Source: Actinomortierella ambigua (Eukaryota > Mortierellomycota > Mortierellomycetes > Mortierellales > Mortierellaceae). Taken from it: DNA of 64,000 bases. The notes beneath the pieces are model-generated. The model ran no database searches. It was not told where the DNA came from and was given only the letters and a program-made list of their open reading frames with translations. The translations under genes were made by a program, and so were the position numbers. How positions within the stretch are numbered: the stretch's first letter is position 1; every line of letters begins with the position of its first letter. This document shows, piece by piece, positions 12,382 through 25,345 of this stretch. Where the stretch lies: positions 23,005-87,004 of the forward strand of contig JAAAJB010000072.1 of assembly GCA_016098155.1 (NCBI GenBank), written 5' to 3'.

Positions 12382-15300
12382 ATGGCTGACAATTTCAAAA
12401 AAACCACCGTCGTCAAGACCCCTTTAGGCAGACCTGTCACAAAGTTCCGCTCTAGCAAGACGGGCCTCAGTGTTGTCCACGTCGAGAACGAAGGTATGTT
12501 CTGTTTTATGTGGTGGTGGTGGTCATACAAATTCCCACGATTTTATCAGTGGCCAATCAGCGAGCCATTGGCGTTGCCATACTGATACAACCCATCACGT
12601 CCCCCCATTTTATAGGACCCATCGTCAATGGCTATTTCACCCTTGCCACCGAAAGCTTTGATGACTTTGGATGCCCCCATACGCTCGAGCAGTAAGTCTA
12701 ATCTGCTGTCGAGCACGGCTTTTCAGATGCGTGTAGCGTAGCCAGTTCTCTGGCTCTTGTGGTGGCTGTGGGCTGCAACGGATGCGCATCAATATGACGA
12801 TTCATAGAGAGAGAGGAGAGAGGGAGGCGAGTATAGAAGGAAGAAGACCACTAACTGGAACACACTATGCATTTTTCGTCGGCCAGTTTGATCTTCCTGG
12901 GAAGCGAGCTGTATCCTTATAAGGTAGGATTCGCAAAAAAGTTTCCCACGGCGCATGTGTTTGTATCCAAATTCATGTCAGAAGGCTGAAGCTTATCTTG
13001 TGTTCCGTTTCATGGCGATTAGGGTGTTCTTGATGGTCTTGCCAACAGGGCGCTGGCTGATGGAACCAATGCATGTAAGTGCAACTTGTACATTTGTTTG
13101 GGATTTTTTGTATTCGTTGATATACCCATGTGTGAGAACAACCCTGGCCTGCGGAGTTCCGGACTTTCAAACTCATGTGAATTTTGTACCAACTCCACGA
13201 TAGGGACTGCCGATGACCATACCGCATACAGTAGGGATCCATGTCATTCTTTTAATGGCGAGAGAGTAGACGCGTCGTTCTCAGCTTGGATACTAACGCG
13301 GATACCACTCTATCACAGCGATCGCTACTGCCGGGAGTGAGGGCTTCTTGAACGTTATGCCCAGTAAGGACAAGAATTCGGATGGATCGACATCGGGTAA
13401 ATAGAGGATTCGGTTCTTTGGCTAATTACTCTAATATTTCCCATACTAGTCTTTATCGACCATATCTTGTACCCTGTGATCACGGACGCGGCTTATTACA
13501 CCGAGGTGCACAACATTACTGGGTCAGGCGAAGATGCCGGTGTCGTTTACTCCGAGATGCAAGGCCGCGAAAATACTTCCAATTCGCTTATGAGCCTCGC
13601 GTATGTTCCTACTCTTTGATTTGCATTCGCGCTCAAAAAAGTCTTCATTTATAACTAACGACCAATGTGTCACTATAGGGGCAAGCGTATCATGTATCCC
13701 GAGGGCTCTGGATACCGTTATGATACTGGTGGTCTGATGGCTTGCCTCCGCACGCTTTCGGCTGAGAAGAGTAAGTTTTCTCGGCGACTTTTGGATAGTT
13801 TTGAGGGAGACCAAGAGCGCACACACAAACTAACTTTGTACTGGTAATTTTCTTTCTCTTTGGTCTATAGTTCGTCAGGTAATGCGGCGACAGATGTGAA
13901 AATGGTACAGTCCAATCGGTATGTTTCATCGAGATGTTGACACACTTTCTCCACGTAAACACTGTAGTATCATCGCGACTACTATCGCCCCGACAACCTT
14001 TGCCTCATCATTTCAGGCATGGTGGATCATGACAAGTTGCTCGCCGCCTTGGCTCCAGTTGAGGAAAGAATTCTTTCCAAGGGTCCACTCCCTCCTATGA
14101 AGAGGTATCACATACTGTCAAATGCGCCCACATCTTCGCATGCTCGTAACAATACCACCTCTAATGTATCCATACCCTCTAATTTTTATTTCTGAAGGCC
14201 TTGGGTTGACTCGCCACGTGCACCCCTTCTCTCGCAATCGTCCACCACTGTTGTTACCTTTCCATCGGATGACGAGTCCACTGGTGAAGTAACCATTTCC
14301 TGGTTCGGACCTTCTGTCACGGTAAGTCGATATTGTTCATTTTGCTTACTGCGAAGTTGCCTCAGACCACAATTGACATACTAATACCCCTTTCTCTTCC
14401 AGGATCATATGGCTTCGCAAGCGCTTCACGTGTTGGAGGTGTATCTCACCGATTCAGCTGTGGCCATTCTGCAGAAGGAAATGGTTGAGATCGAGGATCC
14501 GTACTGTGCTTGTATGCTGCAACTGTCTGGCTCTCAGTTGGTGTCATATTGTTGTGCTTTGGTATACATACGTTCGTTTACTAACACGCGCAGTGTCGTA
14601 TCTATTCGTTGACAGCCGTCTGTTTCCAGAGCCAGGAGCATATCCGCCTGGAAATCCACCTTTCCTTCGAGAGTGTTCCTGCCGAGAAGTTGGATGAAGT
14701 CGAGGCCAAGTTCTTTTCTGTTATGAACCAGATCGTCAAGGACGGTATTGATATGGACCGCATGACCTCTGTCATCAAGCGCGAAAAGCTGAAGCTGCTG
14801 GACCGTATCGAAAACAACCATATGACCTACGCCTGGCCCTGCCTGGTCCAATTCTTGTATGGGCAGAAGGATGATCATGACCTTGAGGAGTTTATGGACG
14901 ATCTGAAACGCTACGATGAAGTCGCCAAGTTTGATGGCGCCACGTGGCTCAAGTACTTCAAGCAGTAAGTCTACACCGTTTATTCTTCGAGAGCCTCTGA
15001 TGTAATATATATATTTTATATACTAACATGAGGCATGGCATTTTCATTTGTCAGATTCTTCCTGGATTCGCACCACGTCACGATCGTGGGAAAGCCTTCA
15101 GACGAGCATGCGAAGAAGCAGGCTGCAGATGAAGAAAAGCGAGTTGCTGAGCAACGCGAGCGTCTAGGCGAGGCTAAGCTCGCGGAGCTCGAGCGAAATC
15201 TTGAAAAGCATCGTGCACAGAACGATATTCCCGTTCCTGTCGAGATCTTTGGTAATCATCCCCCGCGTATCAATGTTCGACATCGGTAGCACCTGGGCAT

Positions 15301-17392
15301 AGTGGATGTTCAAAGATCTGTGCTAACTATAGGTCATCATTCGATATCTAGACAACTTTCCTATTCCGAATGTCAAGGATATTGAGATGATTGAGGTTGT
15401 CAGTGGCCGCAGTGCGAACGGTGGAGCATTGTAAGTAAATAGCATAAGAATGTGCGAGAAGCTCTTGGTATGAATTATAGCTTTGGAACTAACTCCGCGT
15501 GGAATTTGGACAATAGTAACAATGAGGTGCAGAAGCACTTGGACAAGGATCATGCCGAGGTTCCTTACTTCATTGAGTTTGACCGTAAGTTTATGCCACG
15601 ATGTGTCGATGATGAAGTTGATGTGTGTGTATTTTTGTACTTGTCCGTGTGCTTGTTCGCCAGGAATCATGTGGGGGACTAATCCAAATTTCATTCCCTC
15701 TGACTATAGACATTCATTCGGAGTTTGTGGAACTGTCGCTCCTGATGCTGACCACGGACCTGGCACCTCACTTGCGTCCTTACCTGGAGTTGTACTTTGA
15801 GTCGTTTTACTCCCTCCCCTTGGTCGACCCTTCAACCGGAAAGGAGATCTCCTACGAGGAGGTGGTCAAGCTACTGGATCTCGACACTGTTGACCGCGCC
15901 TGCTTCATGGGCTTGAACGGTTCGTACAACCAGACGGTTACCGCCTTTTTGAAGACAGAGCGCAGCAAGTACGGTCAGGTTATTTCGTGGTTGCACAAGA
16001 TGATGTGGCATACCAGGTTCGACCCTGAGCGCCTCAAGGTCATTACCACCAAGCTTCTGAACGATCTGCCTATGCAGAAGCGCGATGGCTCTAGGGTAAG
16101 GTGCCAGCGGAAAAAACATATAGCAATCGATGACGTTGGGTGCAAAAACTCACGAAGCCTTACTCGTATCTATTTATTCTACTTTCCACTCAATAGATGT
16201 CACGCGAGTGCATGAACGAGCTCGTGTTTGACAATGAAAAGTCTAACACGGCTGCTTTGGGCGTTCCTCGACAGAGCAACTTCTTGCCCGAAGTCTTGCG
16301 CACCCTCGAGTCGGAGCCTGCCAAGGTCGTTGACGCCCTGAACGAGCTCCGTAGCGTCTGTAAGGAACAAAGCTGCGTCACTTGCGGGAAGACGTTGCAT
16401 TGGGATGTTCCTTCGCATGATGGTACTGACGTTGGATGTGCATGAATGGTCATTTTTTGTTATTTTCTTGTAGTGACCAGGCCCGAGAACATCCGTCTCC
16501 AGGTTCAGGGCAATATCTTGAAGCAAGAGCAGCCCAAGTCGGCATGGGCCAAGAACTTTGGTGCTATGCCTAACGCCGCCAAGTTGAACCCTGTGCCCCG
16601 CTCGAGCGAGGTTCGCAGCAGCTCTGGCGACAAACCCAGCAAGGGTGGCTTTGTGGTCAGCATGCCTTCGATCGAGAGCTCGTTTGCATGCCATGTAGCT
16701 CGTGGACCCACCAACTACTTGGATCCCGAGTATGCTGCCCTTCGTGTTCTGGCCGAGTGCCTCCACACCTTGGAAGGCCCATTCTGGAAGCAGCTTCGCG
16801 GTAGTGGCGCGGTGTATGGTGCCAACATCCCTATTGACGTGGAGTCTGGCTTTGTCAAGTTCTCCATCTACCGTTCTCCAGACTCTCTCCGTGCTTTCAA
16901 GCTGGCCAAGGATATTGTTGACAAGTATGCCAGCGGCGAGGTAAACTTTAGCTCTCTTTTTGATTGTTGAAGGACAGTTTCAGAATGGTAGTTGAGAGGG
17001 GCAAAGAGGAGCTCTAACACTCTGGTAATCTTGGTCCATGTTTTTTTTTTTTTTTTTTATAGACCAAGTTTACGAAGCAGGAGCTTGAGGGAGCCAAGGC
17101 TAGCATCGTTTATCGCACGGTGCAGAAGGAGGAGACCATTTCCAAGGCTGCTACGGAGGCCTTTGTCAACCAGGTGCTCCGCAACGTGTCGGCGCATTAC
17201 AATAAGGAGTTCCTGAAGATGGTCGAGGCGGTGACGGTCAAGGATATGCATGTTGTCATGGACAAGTACCTCCTTCCTCTCTTCCGTGCTGAGACTTCAA
17301 ACGTCGTCGTCACCAGCGCCACCAACAAGGCCCAGGAGATCCTCTCCGGCCTCAACGCTCTGGGTTTTGAACTGGCCTCGAAGACTCTCTGA
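12382..17392 (+). CDS. M16 family zinc metalloprotease, YOL098C/Sdd3-like
   Basis: Twenty exons assemble in phase to 1014 residues: 12382-12493, 12616-12691, 12887-12923, 13023-13074, 13204-13230, 13319-13363, 13450-13600, 13679-13770, 13871-13878, 13968-14104, 14198-14321, 14403-14511, 14616-14964, 15055-15251, 15352-15430, 15481-15584, 15710-16095, 16197-16359, 16474-16940 and 17063-17392. The inverted zinc motif HTLEH lies at residues 59-63, followed by LIFLGSELYPYKGVLDGLANR, typical of the large single-chain M16 enzymes related to presequence protease. The family cleaves peptides inside a closed chamber made of four homologous domains. A Lys/Glu/Arg-rich linker lies between the two halves. 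No clear mitochondrial presequence is visible (MADNFKKTTV...), so cytosolic location is plausible. Odd features: an 8-nt exon and a phase-2 intron inside the last His codon of the zinc motif. The acceptor at 14615 was chosen because it restores a conserved CASVCF segment. Confidence 0.93.
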
Positions 17393-17516
17393 GAGCCCCC
17401 CCCCCGTGTGTGCGCCACTATCTGTTGTCAAACTCTAAAAAAATAAAGGCTCGCGTTTTCCCTTTCATACATCTTCAATAATCAGGACATTCTTTCATTA
17501 CTTCTTTGGCTCATGG

Positions 17517-20500
17517 ATGGCGTCAGAAAGGCCAAGGGATCATTCGCGGCTGCCGATCCGCACACACCATGTAGACGCCAAGGAGAATCAATGGCCTTCC
17601 AACTCACATGCGACCATGACTTCGCGACGATTCGATACTTCCGGCGATGTTGTCCAGAAGCCCAAAGACAGGGACGTGGCCAGGAGCAGAGGCCAGAGGC
17701 ATGAACGTCCTTCAGAACAAGGAGAGGGAGGTGGCGAGTCCATGGCACTCGAGCAAATGCACCACCAATTCCAGGTCGAGATCGAGCAGAGCGAGGAACT
17801 CGACGATCCCCTGGAAGTTTATGTCCGCTATGTGACCTGGATCACAAAGGCCTACAGCACTGATATGCCTCTGACCGCTGTTGGGTCGAGTCAACACCAC
17901 CACAACATCAGTCGAGAGTCGGGTCTTTTCGCCTTGCTGGAGAAAGCAATTCGCGCTTTCAAGAATGAGAAGCAGTACAAGAACGATGCTCGCTATGTGC
18001 GTCTCAACATTATGTATATCCAGATGATCAAGGACCCTCTGCCGATGTTCAAGTTTATGATGACCAATAGTATCGGCTCTGAGCTTGCAACCTTCTACGA
18101 GGAGTATGCAGCCTTTCTCGAGCACGCTGGAGAGTACGTATCTTTTACTTTCCATTTTTTCCCCTGTGCATTGAAGGGTGTTTCAAGCAGTCCTATTGAT
18201 GATGCTCAATCATATCACTAAACAACACACACCGTTCTCTCTCTTTGTCCATGCGGACTTCATAGTGGTCGAAGGGCACTAGAGATCATGCGCATTGGGA
18301 TTGAACGAGAAGCACGCCCCTTGCAGCGCCTGAGACGCAAGCTCGAGGAGCTTCAACACCGCCTCCAACAGATGACAGAGAGCTCTGAAACCAGTGGATC
18401 TTCGTCGGGCCGGATAAGGCGCGTTTCCGATGGTCAGCAGCACAACCAGCGGTTTATTCCAGATTCAATGAGCGAGTCAACTACGACATCTTTGCCTCTT
18501 AATAGCTCTGTTGGCACAAGGGTGGCGACCAAGCTCGCTATATATGCAGATCCGCAGACCGAGATCTCGTCGCAGGTACACAGCCAACATTGCTGATCTC
18601 AAGTGGGGACCCAATCAGTTTTCTTCGTTGTATTATGTCAAGACTAATGCGCTTATTTTTTTTCTCTTTTGCCTTCATCCACCTGGCTTTTAGGGCTCTA
18701 CATCATCGCATGTTACGGAGCAAGGAGGCGGTGACCGGTTTCCTGTCACTGTTGGGGCATCCGGCAGGAAAGAGCGTCTCATGGTGGATTTGGTCGGCGT
18801 GTATTCGGGTGGCGAGCTTCAGCTGGACGAGCTACGTGCTCGCCTTGCGCGCTACAGCAAACCTGCAGCAGCAGCACCGCAACCGCCTGAGATGCCTGTG
18901 CGACCACCCTCGAGATCGCTTTTCAGCTCGAATACTTCCCATGTGTTGTCGACGCGGATGACCTCGAGCCGCGAGAACACGCTCGACTTTTCCGTTCGTA
19001 TCAAAAGCGAAATCTCCACACTGCAGCAGCAGGACCCTCAGGGAGAGCACCACGACCGGGCACGGACACCACCACCACCACCACCACCGTCATTACCTGT
19101 CCGTTATCCGGCCGAGTCGGACCTAATTCCTCAGACGCCTCCCCAGCAAGTAAGACATGTATTTGGAACGACTCTGGTACCGAGGATCGAGCTGACGCCT
19201 GGGGAGAGCAGGAAACGGTCTCTCTCGCGGAATTTCGTGACGAGTTCGCCGACACTGCACAGCAAGTCGGCCTATGCGGAGATGAACAAGATCTTTAGTG
19301 ACCGGTCAAGAATGAGCCAAGGGTCGGTCCACTGGAGCGATGACTACTACCAGGAAGAGGACGACGACGACGACCATACGATCACGCGGACGCGGTTCTC
19401 CGCGTTTGTTGCTTCGTCCGAGTCGGAGCATGATCTTGACGAGGAAGAAAGAGGAGAGGGGTCGACCATGACGCGCGAGATCCAGGCCATGAAGCGGCTG
19501 CGGGCGAACGAGGCCGGTGATCACACGGATATCTTTGATCGGAGGAGCTCGCAGATGTCTTTTGGAAGCCAGAGCCGCACATCGACGTCGGATATTACAC
19601 GAGCGATCGAGGCGCGAGGGGGCGGAGGAGGGCTGGTCCTCTCGCAAGAATCGCGATCCCGATCTTTGTTGGGCAAATCGGTTGGTGGCCTAGATCATCA
19701 GCAGCATCAGCAGCATCAGCAGCAGCATCAGCAGCAGCAGCAGCATCAGCAGCAGCAGCAGGGGCAGCAGCAGGGGCAGCAGCAGCCGTGGCGGACTTCG
19801 TTTCCGGGTGGAGTCGATGATGCACCATTCCGGTCATCCCTCTCCACCACCTCGTCGTCCACAGCCTTTCCGTCGCTTTCATGGACCAAAAAGCCCAATT
19901 CTTTCACTCTGGCGGCTGTAGCGGCGGCGGCGGCCGCATCAAACTCGTCCTCGTCTTCGTTCCCTTCCTCGCAACCGTCTGTCATGAAGAAGAAGCCGCC
20001 TCGGCCAAAAATGTTTGAGGTGTTTCGAGACGAGCCAGCTCACGATACCCCCGATTTGGCCGAGTCCAGTGAAGTACCTGCTCTTGGTGACGAGGAGCCT
20101 CCGAGCCAGCTGGATGTCCATAGCGAGGACGACCTGCGGGACCTCTCCTGGCAAGAGGCTGCTGCTGAAGGCTCCGATCATGGCGATGACTTTGGCAGTC
20201 AACAACAATATTTGTTGAAGCGGACCCAATTGCAATACCATGAAGCACCCACGGATCGTTTGAAAGCTGCTACTACCACTTCTTCCTCTGCCATGCCAGT
20301 GTCTGGTGTCCGTCGGCCCTTTGGAAGCAGCAGCAGTCGCAGCAACAGCAGTTCTACCACAGGATTGTTCCCTCGGTCTACCTCCAGTAGCTCCTTGGGG
20401 TCGATACTGCGCTCGGTGTCATCACCCTTCTCGGGACCAACATTGAACAAAGGAGGAGGAGGGGGAAGAGGAGCGTCGATACCGACCACGGCCGCCATGC

Positions 20501-22683
20501 ATCCTCACCATCATCCATCCCCTCCACGGATCCAAGAGTTGCAAAGTTTGTTCAGCCCTTCTAAATCCAACCCGACGTTTGCACCCACAGCACCAGTGGC
20601 ACAACCACCACCAGCGCCAGCATCACCCAAGGACGGAGACTGGGCGGCGTCGGCGGGGACGCGTCTCTCGACGAGCCGGCTCTCTGGCGGCAAGACGGTG
20701 CAAATGCAACGGCCCATGTTCCCCAATCCGTGTTTTCCCGGATCACAGCGTGTGCGGTCGACCATCCTGGGCAGGCTCATGCCTGGTCTCAAAGCGTATG
20801 CTGGCTACCATGAAGACCTCGAGCTGATTATGGAGCATCACTTGAAGGTCGAAAGAGCGGCCAAGCGGGCTGAGAGGCAGCGCTTGTCGTCCAAGCATGG
20901 TGGTAATAGTAGTAGTAGTAATGGCAATAGCAACAACAGCAGAAGCAACAGCAGCAGCAGCAACGGTAGCAACGGTGGTAGCAACGGAAACGGCGGCGCT
21001 GGCGGAAGAGGAGGCTACCAGCTGGGCTGGTCGTCGACCAGCACAGACTCGGAGGCTGCTGTCCAGCTTGGACAAGAGTCGTATACGATTCTGATGAAGA
21101 TCGGTGAAGGTGGCTATGCCAAAGTGTACGGCATCGAGGCGAAGGCAGAGAGGGAAGAAGAAGAAGAGGAGGAGGATGAAGGGCACTTTTCGAGACAGGG
21201 ACTACCACCCCAACCCCTCTTGTCGTCTGGAGGGTCCTTGAGCATCAAAGCAGCAGGATCAAACTCTGCGACCACCACGAGCACTCATCCAAAGCAGAAG
21301 CAAAAGCAGAGGCAATTGCAGCAGCAGCAGCAGCAGCAGCAACAGCGGCAGCAACAACGGATGCAAGCGCTCAAACTTGAGCGACCGGGTAACCCCTGGG
21401 AGTTTTACATTCTCTCACAGATTCACAAGCGGTTCCAAGCGAGTGGACTGCTGAGGATCCGAAGCTCGGTCGTGCAGCCCATCTCCTTTTACCGCTTCAA
21501 GGACGAGAGCTATCTGATCATGGAGTATTGCGCGTACGGAACCTTGCTCGATGCCATCAACGTGTGCAGGAAGAAGGCAACGACCGCCACGATGGCGACA
21601 ACGTCAGCAGCAGCTACAGCAGCAGCAACGACGATGATGATGACCAGTGGAGGCACCGCCATAGACGAATCGCTGGCTCTGTTCTTCACGATCGAGTTGC
21701 TGCGTGTCCTCGAAGGCCTGCACGTGAAGGGTATCATTCATGGGGACCTCAAGGCCGACAACTGCATGCTTCGTTTCGATCACCACGACCGAGCCGGCGG
21801 GGCCACGACGACGGGTGGTGGTGATTTTCACTCCACCTCCACCACCACCTCCTCTTTGTCCTCGTCCTCTGTCGGACCTCCGCTGACTAGTTCCGGGCCA
21901 ACAACACTCGTCACGGCCGGCTTGCAGACCCCGTACGAGGCGAATGGTGCGGCAGGGTGGTCGCGGTGTGGGATCCGGTTGATTGATTTTGGACGTGCGG
22001 TGGACGTGACGGCGTTTGAGCAGCGCGACATGACGTTCCGAGCTGATTGGCCTGTCGATGCACAGGACTGCCCCGAGATCCGCAACGAGACCTCGTGGAG
22101 GTTCCAACCCGACTATTTTGGTCTTGCCAAGATTGTCTTTACGATGCTGACGGGCCTAGAGGATATGCCGACGACGACAGTGACCATGACGGATGCTTTC
22201 CCTGGAGGAGGAGGAGACCTGTTTGGAGGAGGAGGTGGCGGTGGACATAACACAGCAGCAAATACCTCACCAGTATTTGACGAGCGTCGATATCGCGTGT
22301 CGGAGAAGGATCCGCCAGGCTCGTTTGTCTTTGTGGTCCCACCTGCCACTGACGACGATGGTGGGAGAACCACTGCTACTACTACTACCACTACGCGGCG
22401 GCGGCAACGACTGGACTATACGCTACGACGGTACTGGAAGGTAGACTTGTGGCGACCCCTGTTTGATATCCTATTGAATCCTTCCTTGTATCGACCAGCC
22501 GATCGGCCTTGGGAGCCTTGCACGGCGGCGCTGGGCCAGGTCCGTGCTTGGATGCAGCAGCATCTGAGCCGGCAGCGCGTCGATGAGCCCCGTGGGGTCC
22601 GCAGGCTGCTTGCTCAGCTCGAATTTTTGCTCGTTGAACATCAGAAAGCCAGGCCGGGCGCTCGGCGGAATAGCACAAAGTGA
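17517..22683 (+). CDS. BUB1: BUB1/Mad3 (MadBub-type) spindle checkpoint kinase
   Basis: Three exons (17517-18133, 18266-18575, 18694-22683) give 1638 residues. In order: a KEN box at residues 22-24, the Mad3/BUB1 TPR region (about 75-235, with DPLEVYVRYVTWI and FYEEYAAFLEHAG), a GLEBS-like Bub3-binding segment GGELQLDELRARLARY near 348, a long disordered region rich in Ser, Gln and Asn, then a C-terminal kinase. The kinase shows a Gly loop IGEGGYAKVYG (~1112), Lys in ALKLE (~1200), the catalytic loop HGDLKADN (~1329) and DFGRAVD (~1406). Homopolymer insertions (Gln, His, Thr, Gly) interrupt the kinase lobe. The family signals unattached kinetochores and phosphorylates histone H2A. One protein having both KEN and a kinase resembles the unduplicated ancestor. 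The start is the ATG that opens the frame; an out-of-frame ATG lies 4 bp upstream. Confidence 0.95.
19699..19786 (+). repeat. CAG/CAT trinucleotide repeat (Gln/His tract in BUB1)
   Basis: Imperfect (CAGCAT)n then (CAG)n array coding for alternating Gln and His and then Gln with Gly interruptions, in the disordered middle of the BUB1 protein. Likely length-variable. Confidence 0.9.
21319..21360 (+). repeat. CAG/CAA repeat inside the BUB1 kinase N-lobe
   Basis: About 13 Gln codons with Arg interruptions, lying between the Gly loop and the catalytic Lys. This lengthens a surface loop of the kinase domain. Confidence 0.85.
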
Positions 22684-22792
22684 AAAAAGTATAGTAGTGT
22701 ACAATAGTAATAATAACATATGAACTTCACTTCCCACCGATAACACTATTTCTTTGTCTTTTCTGTTTGATTGATTATTTGTTTGCTAGCTA

Positions 22793-25086
22793 TTAGAATG
22801 GAAGGTCTGGAGGGATAAAGGGTGGATGCGAAGAGTGGGTCGAAAAGGTAGGTGAGGGTTGGTAGAAAGATGCTGGTGATGATACAGAGTGTTGGTGGTA
22901 GTATACATATGGGTGGTGCCACAAGGGCGGGTAGATTGATTGTGGCGGAAGGGACGTGTATGCAGTGTTACTGCCATTGTTGTTGAAATGAGTGTGGTTG
23001 TTGTACATTTGTTGCCAAGAGGAGTAGTGTTCCTGAGAGGGCGCCTGTGCGCCTGGATAGCTGTAGTTGTAGTAATGGTTAGGGTACCATGCTCCTGTAC
23101 CCTGGCTCTCTCGTTCTTGAACGTCCTCTGCCTCCGCCCCTTCCTCGTCGTCCCCTTGGCCTCTCTCCTCTTCATCAAGCATTTCCTGATCTTCTTCTCC
23201 ATCCTCTTCGTCCTCTTCATCCTCTTCGTCCTCCTCGACAAAGTTTTCGGCAGCGTGCTGTCTCAATTGTTCGAGTTTCTCAAATTGTACTAGATCTTCT
23301 TCATTCTGCAGGGGCCGTTCGTGGTGCTGGCTTTGCGTCTGATGGTTCAGGAGACTAAAATCGTACAATTTGTCAGTGCAGTCGCTGTTGCTGTTGCTGT
23401 TGTTGATCGAGGATCCTCCTTCTTCCCTATTTTCTGTCGACTCGTCGACCTTTAAAGCGGACGGAATTTCTTGCAAGTGGAGACTATACTCTTGCTGCCA
23501 CTTCTCCAGTCTTTTGGACTCTTGCTCGTCCACGATGCCCACAGCCAAGCCCATGGTACCAAAACGTCCTGTTCGCCCAATGCGGTGAAAATAAGTTTCT
23601 GCATCCCTTGGTACGTCGAGACTCACCACCAGATTGACTCGCTCGATGTCAATTCCACGCGCAATCTAATTGTGAAAGGTGGTGACAGAGAAATTAGTGC
23701 GAAGGACCGTATTTCTTTTTTTTTTCTCTTGATCCGCAATGTCAATCCTCTTTCATATTGACTTACAAGATCGGTGCACACCAGCACTCTCAGTTCAAAG
23801 TTCCGCGCTTTGGCCATGACCTGTAGGCGCTCTTCCTGGGTCATGGCAGACGCGATGAAAAGGGCAGGCCACCCACGTTTGTCCAGGTAATTGACAAGCT
23901 CCAGAGCGCGTCCATGGTGGTTCAGAAACACAAATGCCTGGTGGAAGGGAACCTGTTCCAACAGGCAACGAAGCGCGTGACGTTTCGACTCAAAGATTCT
24001 CGCTTGCTTGAGGTAGGTTGACGCCGCGGCGGTGGGGGTGGACGAGTGGACCACCTTGTAGTACTGCATCACGCCTGCAAGTTCCGGTGCGCGTTGGTCT
24101 GAGCACAGCATGATATGCTGTGGATTGTTCTTGACAATTTTATCCAAGGCTGCCAGCAGTGGATCGTCATAGGTCGCAGAAAAGGCCATGACCTGGTTCT
24201 TTTGCTGGGTCTTTCCTCCAACAGCGCCACCACCACCAATCATCTCCCCATTACCACCACCTCTTGCCAGCCGCTCTGCAATTGCCACGACATCCTCTTT
24301 AAATCCTTCTTCCATGAGCTTGTCCGCCTCATCCAGCACCAACAACTTGACTTGGGACGTCTGCAAAAGTCCCATCGAAATCAGTTGTCGAACGCGGCCT
24401 GGCGTTCCGACCACAATCGAGCAATCCAAAAGCCGCTTCTTGTCGTCCTTGAGAGGTAACCCGCCAATGAAGGTATGGCAGGCTACTTTGTCCTGCAAAC
24501 CTTCGCTGACCAGCGCCTGAATCACATCCGTGATCTGCACGGCAATCTCGCGCGTCGGTGCCAGGATGACGACGTGGGGGATTCTGATCTGCGTTGTCGG
24601 AGGGCGGCGAGGACGATTGCTGGTGCTGGTGTTAGTGGTGTTGGTCGTCCCGTCCGTTTGTTCATTATCCAACCCTGTGAGCACGCTGGTAGTGGCTGTG
24701 GCAGACAACGATGAGCGACCAAGGGCAGCCTCGATGGCAATGACGCTGAAAACAATAGTCTTTCCAGTCCCAGACTTTGCCTGTGCGATAATGTCGAGGC
24801 CCAGACGACCCAGGGGGATGGCCTTGAGCTGGATCGGCGAGGGACGCTGGTAGCCTGCGGCGGTCAGACCACGGAGGAGCAGTGGGCTCGATATCAAGGA
24901 CGAAAAATCGAGATCCTCCTTGATGCGGACATCGGCCGATTGGAAGCGCGAATGGACAGCGGTGATGCGCCCAGAGGACTTGTTCATACTGTGGTTGTCA
25001 TTGGATGCATGTGGTTGTTGTGGAGACTGCATGGTCCTGACATGAAGGGGTTTTTTTTGGTACCTGGCCCAAGGGGGGGATAACAT
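22793..25086 (-). CDS. DDX20 (Gemin3)-like DEAD-box RNA helicase
   Basis: Two exons (25086-23767, 23665-22793) give up to 730 residues. Q motif with YQRPSPIQLKAIPLGRLGLD, Walker A AKSGTGKT, APTREIA, TPGR, DEAD in VLDEADKLMEEGF, SAT, and the C-terminal RecA motifs ARGID and HRIGRTGRFG. The Q-motif neighbourhood and the DEADKL(M/L)EEG context match DDX20 more than eIF4A or other DEAD proteins. DDX20 works in the SMN complex during snRNP assembly (family knowledge). The roughly 230-residue C-terminal tail is acidic, then rich in Tyr, Asn, His, Gln and Pro, unlike the core. Start is uncertain: in-frame ATGs also occur at 25032 and at the MNKSSGR position. It converges on BUB1 with only 109 bp between stop codons. 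Confidence 0.88.
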
Positions 25087-25345
25087 GCCAAGTCACACCA
25101 CTTTTGTGACCGCCCTGCATGGCCTGAGTGCCAAGGACACCTCTTTCTTGTGGGGGAACTGCTCTTCCTTCTTTCTCTGTTTCGCTTTCTCTCCTCTCCC
25201 ACCACGGCACATACCCATCGTCATTGCTTTCATTCCCTTCCTTCCCACGCCGCAAAAAAAAAAAAAAAGTAGACAAGAGAGGCAGAGGAGCCCCCCTTAC
25301 ACTTCCTAGTCACTCTAATATCCACATAGACAAAAAAAAATACAC

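Noticed and set aside
14512..14593. Nearer acceptor (14593) for intron 12 of the M16 gene
   Set aside because: It breaks the reading frame; the acceptor at 14615 restores the conserved CASVCFQ segment.
15252..15337. Nearer acceptor before GTCATCATTCG in the M16 gene
   Set aside because: Gives a frame that does not continue into FPIPNVKDIEMIEV; the acceptor at 15351 does.
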